A DNA stretch of 15,650 nucleotides from Thiobacillus sp. (GTDB lineage: Bacteria; Pseudomonadota; Gammaproteobacteria; Burkholderiales; Thiobacillaceae), in NCBI GenBank assembly GCA_024710445.1, contig JANJUT010000283.1, forward strand, positions 1 to 15,650. Direction: 5' to 3'. Shown piece by piece: positions 7,466-13,970 of the stretch (its first letter is position 1; each line of letters opens with the position of its first letter). The notes beneath the pieces were generated by a model. That model did no database searches. It was given only the letters and a program-made list of their open reading frames with translations, and was not told the DNA's origin. Position numbers and translations under genes: made by a program.

Positions 7466-7492
7466 GAAACTAGTTGTAGTGGGCAAAGGCTG

Positions 7493-7510
7493 GCGGCATG
7501 GCTATGCCGC
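7493..7510. repeat. 7-bp perfect inverted repeat in the nadE-phoX gap
   Basis: GCGGCAT, 4-base loop, ATGCCGC, about 40 bases upstream of the PhoX-like start. There is no T-run on either side, so a terminator is unlikely. It may be an operator or a leader hairpin. The rest of the 142-base gap (7454-7595) shows no promoter or Pho box I can support. Confidence 0.35.
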
Positions 7511-7595
7511 ACCTCGCATTGTTCTCAGGATGTGTTTCGAAGATGTGATGGTTTTGTGAAGCTTGATCAACAGGCCTTCCGGTGAGGAGAAGGTG

Positions 7596-9263
7596 TCAGG
7601 GCAACACTTCTTCGGGCCGGTATTTCGAGGTGATGGGATAACGGCGGTCCTTGCCGAAATTACGCGGCGTGATGCGCGGCCCGGGTGGCGCCTGGCGTCT
7701 TTTGTATTCGGAAAAATCCACCATGCGAATGACCTTGCGCACGATGGCCGCATCGTATCCCAAGGCAACGATGTCGTGCGCCGACAGGTCACGTTCGACA
7801 TAGGCAGCCAGAATCGCATCCAGCACATCGTAGGGCGGCAGGCTGTCCTGATCGGTCTGGTCAGGCCGCAGTTCAGCCGACGGCGGGCGATCGATGATGC
7901 GTTGCGGGATGACCCCGGACAGGCTGTTGCGGTAGTTCGACAGCCGGTACACCAGGGTTTTGGGCACATCCTTCAGCACGGCAAAGCCACCGGCCATGTC
8001 GCCGTACAGCGTGGCATAGCCCGTCGCCATTTCACTCTTGTTGCCGGTGGTCAGCACCAGCGTGCCGAGCTTGTTCGACAGTGCCATCAGCAGCGTGCCG
8101 CGCGTGCGGGCCTGCAGGTTTTCCTCGGTCGTATCGTTAATCGGTGTGGGCTTAGCGTTCGCCCCCTCCCCCACCGGGGGAGGGTTGGGGAGAGGGCTGT
8201 CCGCAAACTCTGGCGCAAGCTGCGCGCGGAAAGTATCGAAAATGGGCTTGATCGCAATTTCGGAATAACGCACGCCCAACCGCTTCACCATGTCGCGCGA
8301 GTCCTCCACGCTGATGGAGGCGGTGTAGTCCGACGGCATCATCACCGCGTGCACCTTGTCCGCACCTAAAGCATCGGCGGCAATCGCCAGGGTAAGTGCC
8401 GAATCGATGCCGCCCGACAGGCCCAGATGCACGCCCTTGAAACCGTTCTTGCCGACGTAGTCACGCACCGCCATCACCAGCGCATCGTAGGCCGCAGCCT
8501 CTTCGCCAGGCAAGGCGTGCCGTGGGCCGCTGCAGGTCGCACCATCCAGTTCCAGATAAAACAGGTCCTCGCGCCAGGCAGGGCATTGCACCACGATCTC
8601 GCTATCGGCATTCATCGCAAACGACGCGCCATCGAACACCAGTTCGTCCTGCCCGCCGACCATGTTGGCGTAGACGATCGGCAGCCCGGCTTCGACGATC
8701 CGCGCGCGTGCAACCCTGGCGCGGTCGTGCTCCTTGTTGAGGTGAAAGGGCGAAGCGTTCGGCACCAGCAACCAGTCCGCGCCTGCCTCCATCGCACGCT
8801 GAGCCGGTCCCGCTTCCCAGATGTCGCCACAGATCACCAGACCGAAGTTCAGCCCGCCGCAGGCAAACACGCAGGGCATGTCGCCGCTATCGAACACGCG
8901 CTGTTCATCGAATACGGAATGGTTGGGCAGATGATGCTTGCGATACACCGTCTCGACCCGGCCACCGCGCAACAGTGCGGCCGAATTGAACAGTTCGTCG
9001 CCGCTGCGTTCGGGGTAGCCCACAATCAGGGCGAGTTCGGGCGGTGCCGCTGCTGCCAGTTGATGCAGCGCCACTTCGCACGCAGCGGTGAAATCGTGTC
9101 GCAGCACCAGGTCTTCTGCCGGGTACCCGCAAATCGACATCTCCGGGGTGAGCAGCAGGTCTGCGCCTGCGCCACGGGCTTCATGCGCAGCCGCCTGCAA
9201 GCGGGCCGTATTGCCCGCGATGTCGCCGACGACGAGGTTGAGTTGGGCAATGCCAAGTTTCAT
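7596..9263 (-). CDS. nadE: Glutamine-dependent NAD+ synthetase
   Basis: A 555-residue two-domain enzyme making NAD+ from deamido-NAD+, ATP and glutamine in the cytoplasm. The N-terminal nitrilase-type glutaminase carries the Glu-Lys-Cys triad: Glu41 (LLLTPEMSICGYP), Lys109 (YRKHHLPNHSVFDEQ) and Cys145 (LVICGDIWE). The C-terminal synthetase has the PP-loop LSGGIDSALT (residues 282-291), LVLTTGNKSEMATGYATLYG, GGFAVLKDVPKT and a C-terminal IIDRPPSAELRPDQTDQDSL. ATG 9263 starts at the conserved MKLGIAQLN; the frame stays open upstream only by chance. It begins 10 bases after the sucD stop, so it is probably in the sucCD operon. Oddity: an in-frame insert at about residues 355-376 (SPLPNPPPVGEG...) derived from a palindromic repeat, in a loop before TTEENLQAR. 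All catalytic motifs survive. Confidence 0.96.
   Translation of the reverse strand: MKLGIAQLNLVVGDIAGNTARLQAAAHEARGAGADLLLTPEMSICGYPAEDLVLRHDFTAACEVALHQLAAAAPPELALIVGYPERSGDELFNSAALLRGGRVETVYRKHHLPNHSVFDEQRVFDSGDMPCVFACGGLNFGLVICGDIWEAGPAQRAMEAGADWLLVPNASPFHLNKEHDRARVARARIVEAGLPIVYANMVGGQDELVFDGASFAMNADSEIVVQCPAWREDLFYLELDGATCSGPRHALPGEEAAAYDALVMAVRDYVGKNGFKGVHLGLSGGIDSALTLAIAADALGADKVHAVMMPSDYTASISVEDSRDMVKRLGVRYSEIAIKPIFDTFRAQLAPEFADSPLPNPPPVGEGANAKPTPINDTTEENLQARTRGTLLMALSNKLGTLVLTTGNKSEMATGYATLYGDMAGGFAVLKDVPKTLVYRLSNYRNSLSGVIPQRIIDRPPSAELRPDQTDQDSLPPYDVLDAILAAYVERDLSAHDIVALGYDAAIVRKVIRMVDFSEYKRRQAPPGPRITPRNFGKDRRYPITSKYRPEEVLP
8164..8184. repeat. Palindromic repeat inserted inside nadE
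   Basis: A perfect 9-bp inverted repeat, CCCTCCCCC, 3-base loop ACC, GGGGGAGGG, within a C/G-run block spanning about 8160-8202. On the coding strand it is read as SPLPNPPPVGEGA, a peptide pattern typical of dispersed GC-rich intergenic repeats. It interrupts nadE without breaking frame. Confidence 0.8.
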
Positions 9264-9273
9264 GTATTGAACT

Positions 9274-10167
9274 TCATCGCGCCGCAAGTGCGGCCTGAAC
9301 GGCCTCGCCCAGCCCCGCCGGGCTTTGCGCCACCACCACCCCGGCGGCTTCGAGCGCGCGAATCTTGGCATCGGCTGTGCCCGCGCCACCGGCGATGATC
9401 GCGCCGGCGTGGCCCATGCGCTTGCCCTTGGGTGCGGTGCGCCCGGCAATGTAGGCCGCAACCGGCTTCTTCATGTTCGAACGGATGTACTCGGCGGCCT
9501 CTTCCTCGCGGCTGCCGCCAATTTCACCCACCATGATGACCGCTTCGGTCTGCGGGTCGGCCTCGAACAACTCCAGGCAATCGATGAAATCGAGCCCCTT
9601 GATCGGGTCGCCGCCGATACCGACGCAGGTTGATTGACCCAGCCCCAGTTGCGTGGTCTGGTGTACCGCCTCGTAGGTCAGCGTACCGGAGCGCGACACG
9701 ATGCCGATCCGGCCCTTCTGGTGGATGACGCCGGGCATGATGCCGATCTTGCATTCGCCCGAGGTGATGATGCCGGGACAGTTGGGGCCGATCAGCCTGG
9801 CGCCGTTCGCCTTGAGTGCGGCCTTCACATTCAGCGCTGCTTTAACTTGAAGCATATCGAGCACCGGAATGCCCTCGGTGATGCAGACGATGATCTTGAT
9901 GCCCGCATCGGCCGCTTCGAGGATCGAATCGGCGGCGAATGCGGCCGGCACATAGATCATCGTCGCCTGCGCGCCGGTCTGCCGCACCGCATCGCGCACG
10001 GTGTTGAACACCGGCAGATTGAGGTGCGTCTGCCCGCCCTTGCCCGGCGTCACGCCGCCGACCATCTGTGTGCCGTAGGCGATCGCCTGCTCGGAATGGA
10101 ATGTGCCCTGCTTGCCGGTGAAGCCCTGGCAGATCACTTTGGTGTCTTTGTTGACCAGAATACTCAT
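9274..10167 (-). CDS. sucD: Succinyl-CoA ligase, alpha subunit
   Basis: A 297-residue alpha subunit of succinyl-CoA synthetase (TCA cycle, ADP/GDP-forming step between succinyl-CoA and succinate). It carries the CoA-binding N-terminal Rossmann domain ([32 protein letters not shown]), [41 protein letters not shown] and the phosphohistidine loop [10 protein letters not shown] (His253). Compared with the E. coli protein the frame up to the active site is six residues longer, which is exactly explained by a tandem [12 protein letters not shown] duplication at residues 108-119. The start overlaps the sucC stop by four bases (ATGA on the - strand). It is co-translated with sucC and probably nadE. 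Confidence 0.97.
   Translation of the reverse strand: MSILVNKDTKVICQGFTGKQGTFHSEQAIAYGTQMVGGVTPGKGGQTHLNLPVFNTVRDAVRQTGAQATMIYVPAAFAADSILEAADAGIKIIVCITEGIPVLDMLQVKAALNVKAALKANGARLIGPNCPGIITSGECKIGIMPGVIHQKGRIGIVSRSGTLTYEAVHQTTQLGLGQSTCVGIGGDPIKGLDFIDCLELFEADPQTEAVIMVGEIGGSREEEAAEYIRSNMKKPVAAYIAGRTAPKGKRMGHAGAIIAGGAGTADAKIRALEAAGVVVAQSPAGLGEAVQAALAAR
9811..9846 (-). repeat. 18-nt tandem duplication in sucD with third-position divergence
   Basis: Two adjacent 18-nt units (9846-9829 and 9828-9811, - strand) encode VKAALN and VKAALK. All six codon pairs differ, and every difference is at the third position (GTT/GTG, AAA/AAG, GCA/GCC, GCG/GCA, CTG/CTC, AAT/AAG). Confidence 0.75.
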
Positions 10168-11324
10168 GCTGCTGCTCCCACTGCGCGCTTTGCCGCATCC
10201 GTCAAACTTTCTGCCGCAATGATCGCCAGTCCCGACTCAGCCAACAAGGCCCGGCCCTGTTCCGCGTTGGTACCTTCCAGCCGCACGATCACCGGCACCT
10301 TCACGCCGACTTCTTTCACCGCCTGGATGATGCCTTCGGCAATCACGTCGCAGCGCACGATGCCGCCGAAGATGTTGATCAGAACGGCACGCACATTGGG
10401 GTCGAGCAGGATGATCTTGAAGCCCTGCGCCACGGTCTCCGGGGTGGCGCCGCCGCCGACATCGAGAAAGTTGGCCGGGGTGCCGCCTTCCAGCTGGATC
10501 AGGTCCATCGTCGCCATCGCCAGCCCGGCGCCGTTGACCATGCAGCCGATATTGCCGGTCAGCGCGACGTAGTTCACGTTGGCGGCATTGGCTGCGGCTT
10601 CCTTGGCGTCAATCTGGCTGTCGTCGCGCAGCTCGGCCAGCGCCTTGCGACGATACAGCGCGTTGTCCTCAACGCTCATCTTGCAGTCGAGCGGCAGCAC
10701 GCGGTTGTCGCTGGTCACCACCAGCGGATTGATTTCGAGCAGGCTCAAATCGTTGGCGAGGAACAGGCGATACAAAGCGGGCAGCAGGCGACAGAAATCC
10801 TTGTAGGCGTCGCCCTTCAATTCCAGCGCGAACGCCAGCGCGCGACACTGGAAATCCTGCACGCCGAGCAGCGGGTCGCAGATCTCGGTCAGCACTTTTT
10901 CCGGGGTGGCATGGGCCACTTCCTCGATGTCCATGCCGCCAGCGGCCGACGCCACGATCGCGACCCGTTCGGTTTCACGGTCCACCAGCAGCGACAGGTA
11001 AAGCTCGCGTGCAATCGGCAGGGTTTCTTCCACCAGCACCTGATTCACCGGCTGGCCGTCGGGTGCGTTCTGGTTGGTCACCAGTTGCTTGCCCAGCAGG
11101 CTCGCCGCCATCGCGCGCACATCATCAAGGCTTTTGACGACCTTGACGCCGCCGACCTTGCCGCGCCCGCCGGCGTGGATCTGCGCCTTGACCACCCAGG
11201 CCTCGCCGCCCAGTTCGTTAGCCGCAACTGCAGCCGCGTCGGCGCTTGCCGCAGCGATACCACGTGGCGTGGTAATGTTGCCTGATCGCAATAGTTGTTT
11301 GGCCTGGTATTCGTGCAGGTTCAT
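10164..11324 (-). CDS. sucC: Succinyl-CoA ligase, beta subunit
   Basis: A 386-residue ATP-grasp subunit that, with SucD, forms succinyl-CoA synthetase. The canonical N-terminus [12 protein letters not shown] fixes the start at 11324. The ATP-grasp domain shows [43 protein letters not shown] and [14 protein letters not shown]. The C-terminal CoA-ligase domain shows [44 protein letters not shown] and VIVRLEGTN. Length equals the E. coli protein within two residues. No clear ribosome-binding site is visible, and the start codon lies five bases from the divergent start of the COG3146 gene, so its promoter must lie inside that gene. It overlaps sucD by four bases. Confidence 0.97.
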   Translation of the reverse strand: MNLHEYQAKQLLRSGNITTPRGIAAASADAAAVAANELGGEAWVVKAQIHAGGRGKVGGVKVVKSLDDVRAMAASLLGKQLVTNQNAPDGQPVNQVLVEETLPIARELYLSLLVDRETERVAIVASAAGGMDIEEVAHATPEKVLTEICDPLLGVQDFQCRALAFALELKGDAYKDFCRLLPALYRLFLANDLSLLEINPLVVTSDNRVLPLDCKMSVEDNALYRRKALAELRDDSQIDAKEAAANAANVNYVALTGNIGCMVNGAGLAMATMDLIQLEGGTPANFLDVGGGATPETVAQGFKIILLDPNVRAVLINIFGGIVRCDVIAEGIIQAVKEVGVKVPVIVRLEGTNAEQGRALLAESGLAIIAAESLTDAAKRAVGAAA

Positions 11325-11329
11325 GTTTG

Positions 11330-12592
11330 ATGGACGCTAAGCAAAACGCGCATTTTGAAGCAAAGCCCGCCGATGCGGAAGCCGCAGGCACCGTCATTCG
11401 AGTGATTCCACGCATGGCCGACCTCGATCCGGCAGCCTGGAACACCCTCGCCGGCGAATCGCCCTTCGTGCAGCATGCCTTTTTGCATGCGCTGGAAACC
11501 ACCGGCTGCGTCGGCCCCGACATCGGCTGGGAGCCGGTGCACCTCGCCCTGTTTCGCGATGGCCAGCTTGAAGCCGCCATGCCGCTTTACGTCAAGCACC
11601 ACTCCTGGGGCGAGTTCGTGTTCGACTGGGCCTGGGCCGACGCCTACCGCCGCCACGGCCTCAACTACTACCCCAAGCTGGTGTGCTGCGTGCCCTTCTC
11701 GCCCGTACCCGGTCCGCGCCTGCTGGCGAAGAACGACGACGACCGCGCCACGCTGATCCAGGCCGCGCTCAAGCTCACGCAGGACATGGGGTTTTCCTCC
11801 TTCCACATCCTGTTCCCGACCGAGCCCGACCATGCGGCACTCAACGCTGCCCCACTCGCACCGCTCGGGGACTCCGACTTGCCAGGGGCTAAAGCCCCTG
11901 CAAGATCGTATGCACCGTTAATGCACCGCAGCGGCTTCCAGTTCCACTGGAATAACGCCGGCTACGCCAGCTTCGATGACTTTCTGATGGCGATGACGCA
12001 CGACAAGCGCAAGAAAATCCGTCAGGAGCGAAAGAAGCTGGACAAGCTCGGCGTCACCTTCCGCTGGATCGAAGGCCGCGACAGCACCGACGAAGACTGG
12101 GACCATTTCATGCGCTGCTACGCCGACACCTACGCCCGCCACCGCAGCGACCCGCACCTCAACCGCGCCTTCTTCGCCGACCTGCGAACGAACATGCCGG
12201 ACAACGTGGTGCTGATCATGGCCGACCGCAACGGCCTGCCCATCGCCTGCTCGTTCTGCATCAAGGACAGCCAGCGGCTCTACGGCCGCCACTGGGGCAC
12301 GCTGGAATACGTCCCCGGCCTGCACTTTGAAACCTGCTACCAGCAAGGCATCGAATACGCGATTGCCCATGGCCTGCAGGTATTCGAAGGCGGTGCGCAA
12401 GGCGAACACAAGCTCGCGCGGGGACTGGTGCCCACCGCCACGCATTCGTGGCATTGGCTGGAGCATGAGGAATTCCGGAATGCGGTTGACCGCTTCCTGG
12501 AACGGGAAACCGACGCGATTGGACATTACATGGATGAGATGGAGGGACCGTTTCGTCGTGAGCCTGCTCCACCCACCGAACCGGCCGCTTAA
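11330..12592 (+). CDS. COG3146/DUF482 FemAB-GNAT-like acyltransferase protein
   Basis: A 420-residue cytoplasmic protein of the COG3146 (DUF482) family, distantly related to FemAB/GNAT acyltransferases and often labelled a putative peptidoglycan biosynthesis or N-acetyltransferase protein; its substrate is unknown. Recognisable family segments are LDPAAWNTLAGESPFVQHAF near the N-terminus, FVFDWAWADAYRRHG, LNYYPKLVCCVPFSPVPGPR, ILFPTEPD, FHWNNAGYASFDDFL, DKRKKIRQERKKL, LYGRHWGTLEYVPGLHFETC and FEGGAQGEHKLARGL. An insert encoding about GDSDLPGAKAPARSYA (near residue 183) comes from a palindromic repeat. The start is uncertain: ATG 11330 (with TTG 11327 beside it) is adopted, but the conserved part begins about 25 residues later, so GTG 11402 or ATG 11414 are possible. 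No good ribosome-binding site is seen for any of them. Confidence 0.85.
   Translation: MDAKQNAHFEAKPADAEAAGTVIRVIPRMADLDPAAWNTLAGESPFVQHAFLHALETTGCVGPDIGWEPVHLALFRDGQLEAAMPLYVKHHSWGEFVFDWAWADAYRRHGLNYYPKLVCCVPFSPVPGPRLLAKNDDDRATLIQAALKLTQDMGFSSFHILFPTEPDHAALNAAPLAPLGDSDLPGAKAPARSYAPLMHRSGFQFHWNNAGYASFDDFLMAMTHDKRKKIRQERKKLDKLGVTFRWIEGRDSTDEDWDHFMRCYADTYARHRSDPHLNRAFFADLRTNMPDNVVLIMADRNGLPIACSFCIKDSQRLYGRHWGTLEYVPGLHFETCYQQGIEYAIAHGLQVFEGGAQGEHKLARGLVPTATHSWHWLEHEEFRNAVDRFLERETDAIGHYMDEMEGPFRREPAPPTEPAA
11878..11904. repeat. Palindromic repeat inserted inside the COG3146 gene
   Basis: CTTGC, one extra C, AGGGGCT, AA, AGCCCCT, GCAAG: a 12-bp imperfect palindrome with one bulged base. It lies in a loop region of the protein and keeps the reading frame. 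Its arms share eight bases with the terminator at 6012-6041. Confidence 0.75.
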
Positions 12593-12710
12593 GCAGTCTA
12601 TCCAAAGCGCACAACGATCTTCCGCTTCTCGGCCAATCCGGCCGTTGGAGGTGGCCCGGCTGAGTGGCCGGTATAGTGCAGGCTGCTGTCGTTGCGGCCC
12701 AATCAGACGC

Positions 12711-12729
12711 AAATGTCGCGGACATTTTT
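12711..12729. terminator. Possible weak terminator or operator between convergent genes
   Basis: AAATGTC, GCG, GACATTT followed by TT: a perfect 7-bp inverted repeat 118 bases after the COG3146 stop and 5 bases after the RNA-ligase stop. It could end both transcripts, but the stem is short and AT-rich. The rest of 12593-12734 holds several short GGCC-based hairpins (for example near 12639-12653) and no gene I can support. Confidence 0.4.
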
Positions 12730-12734
12730 GACCG

Positions 12735-13433
12735 TCATTCCATAGCCCCTGCTGAATAGTCGATGCGATTCCACTCTATCGCCCGCTTGCGCCAGTGGCT
12801 GTCGATGGCCTGAGTGAAATCGGGGCGAACCAGCTTGGCGCGGGCTTCGCACCAGTCGGCCGATTCGCGGCGAATGACCACGCCTTCCAGCGGGCCTTGG
12901 CGGTAATGGCTGGGGGTGTTTGCGACCAACTGCCTTAATGCGGAAGTCGTGGTTTTTCCCTGTAGCACCTGCGACACTGTCATCACCCCCGCACTTCTTG
13001 CCAGCGCATTGCGGCGCGAACTGCTCCAGAAGCGGCCTGCACTGCGGTCATACACATCAAACAGCAGAAACCAGTCCGGCAGCGCGGCGTAGTCCAGCGA
13101 ATGGCGCGCAGCACACCACTCGCCAAAGAGAATCAGGTTGGGCGTGAGCACCGCGCGTAAGCCTACGCCGTGTTGTGCCAACCAAGCGGGCAAGCGGGCA
13201 AACTGCCCAGCATGGGGCTCCGCCAGATATTGCCCCCGGTTCTGCGCACGCAGGCCACCATCCGGGGCGAGAGACAGGCCGATGTTTGCGCCGTCCAGCT
13301 TTTCCTCCACCACCACATCACCCACAAGCAAGGCAGTCACCTCATTGGGTGACAACACCTTGTCATCGCGCGGAGAGCCTTCACCCAGCCAGGCAAGGTG
13401 CGGGGTGTGGGGGAAACGAAAGAAGTCGGTCAT
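12735..13433 (-). CDS. Minimal ATP-dependent RNA ligase (Rnl2-like nucleotidyltransferase)
   Basis: A 232-residue protein with the covalent nucleotidyltransferase motifs of ATP-dependent nucleic-acid ligases: motif I EEKLDGANIGLS with nucleophile Lys45, motif III LFGEWCAARHSL, motif IIIa FLLFDVYDR, motif IV LEGVVIRRE and motif V AKLVRPDF. This set fits the T4 Rnl2-type RNA ligase family. There is essentially no extra C-terminal domain, so it is a bare catalytic core. Such enzymes join 3'-OH and 5'-phosphate RNA ends through an adenylated intermediate. It is the last gene of the - strand module: its ATG is 3 bases after the PIN gene's stop, implying coupled translation. Base composition is nearer to the chromosome than the two genes upstream. 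A DNA-nick substrate cannot be excluded. Confidence 0.85.
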   Translation of the reverse strand: MTDFFRFPHTPHLAWLGEGSPRDDKVLSPNEVTALLVGDVVVEEKLDGANIGLSLAPDGGLRAQNRGQYLAEPHAGQFARLPAWLAQHGVGLRAVLTPNLILFGEWCAARHSLDYAALPDWFLLFDVYDRSAGRFWSSSRRNALARSAGVMTVSQVLQGKTTTSALRQLVANTPSHYRQGPLEGVVIRRESADWCEARAKLVRPDFTQAIDSHWRKRAIEWNRIDYSAGAME

Positions 13434-13436
13434 GAA

Positions 13437-13970
13437 TCACACCGGCAACGCAGGCAAAGGCTTGCCGGGAAACTTGTTGCTATAAAACCGGCAAGCGTCG
13501 TCAGGACACAAGAACTCGACTCGAACGCCCTTCACCTGAAGGGCGGGCCACCAATCCAGCCACTTGCAGTCGGCCGCTTGCCAAATCGGTGGCTTTTCCA
13601 CATGAGCATGGGCCACTGCGGCAAACATACGATCAGGTGCATCGAAGTTGGGTTCCAGCGCTGGATCAGGAAACTCAGCAAAACAATTTGTCGCTGTTTC
13701 TGTCAGCGACACCTGTTCCACCCGCTTTCTACTCCCTGCCTCGCGCAATAACCATTTAAGGAATACATCGCCAACTCCTTTGGGTGGGTTGAGGCTTGTT
13801 TTATGTTGATATTCACCCAGTATCCGGTAGCCATCATCAATCACGGTGATGCCCGACTTTTGCATCGCCTGCAAACGCCGCACACATTCGGTTACACAGT
13901 CCGTCGATACATCAGCATGCTGACCATTGGCCACCAACAATACATTGGTATCAATGACTGCCCGCGTCAC
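13437..13970 (-). CDS. PIN-domain nuclease-like protein
   Basis: A 177-residue protein beginning TRAVIDTNVLLVANG, the first strand of a PIN domain with Asp7. Other candidate metal ligands are Glu53 (ILGEYQHK), Asp110 or Asp113 (NFDAPDRMFAAVAHA) and Asp134 (AADCKWLDW). PIN enzymes are Mg/Mn-dependent nucleases, many acting on RNA (VapC type). It is larger than typical VapC toxins (about 130 residues), and no VapB-like antitoxin gene adjoins it. The start is GTG at 13970, overlapping the ATPase stop as GTGA; an ATG start is not available nearby. It sits between an ATPase and an RNA ligase, so it is most likely the effector of that module (inference). Base composition is lower in GC than the housekeeping genes. 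Confidence 0.82.
   Translation of the reverse strand: MTRAVIDTNVLLVANGQHADVSTDCVTECVRRLQAMQKSGITVIDDGYRILGEYQHKTSLNPPKGVGDVFLKWLLREAGSRKRVEQVSLTETATNCFAEFPDPALEPNFDAPDRMFAAVAHAHVEKPPIWQAADCKWLDWWPALQVKGVRVEFLCPDDACRFYSNKFPGKPLPALPV

Noticed and set aside
7454..7486. TTG start giving a leader with SFRRVLMK, resembling a Tat motif
   Set aside because: The two Arg codons are AGG AGA, which is the Shine-Dalgarno sequence of the ATG at 7453; the motif is an artefact of reading through it.
8160..8202. GC palindrome as an internal terminator of nadE
   Set aside because: There is no T-run after either arm, and it is translated in frame between conserved segments.
8427..9398. 323-codon open frame antisense to nadE and the sucD end
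   Set aside because: The opposite strand encodes a complete NadE with all catalytic residues; the antisense product has no family features.
13437..13970. VapBC toxin-antitoxin pair
   Set aside because: The PIN protein is longer than typical VapC and no small antitoxin gene is adjacent; it overlaps an ATPase gene instead.
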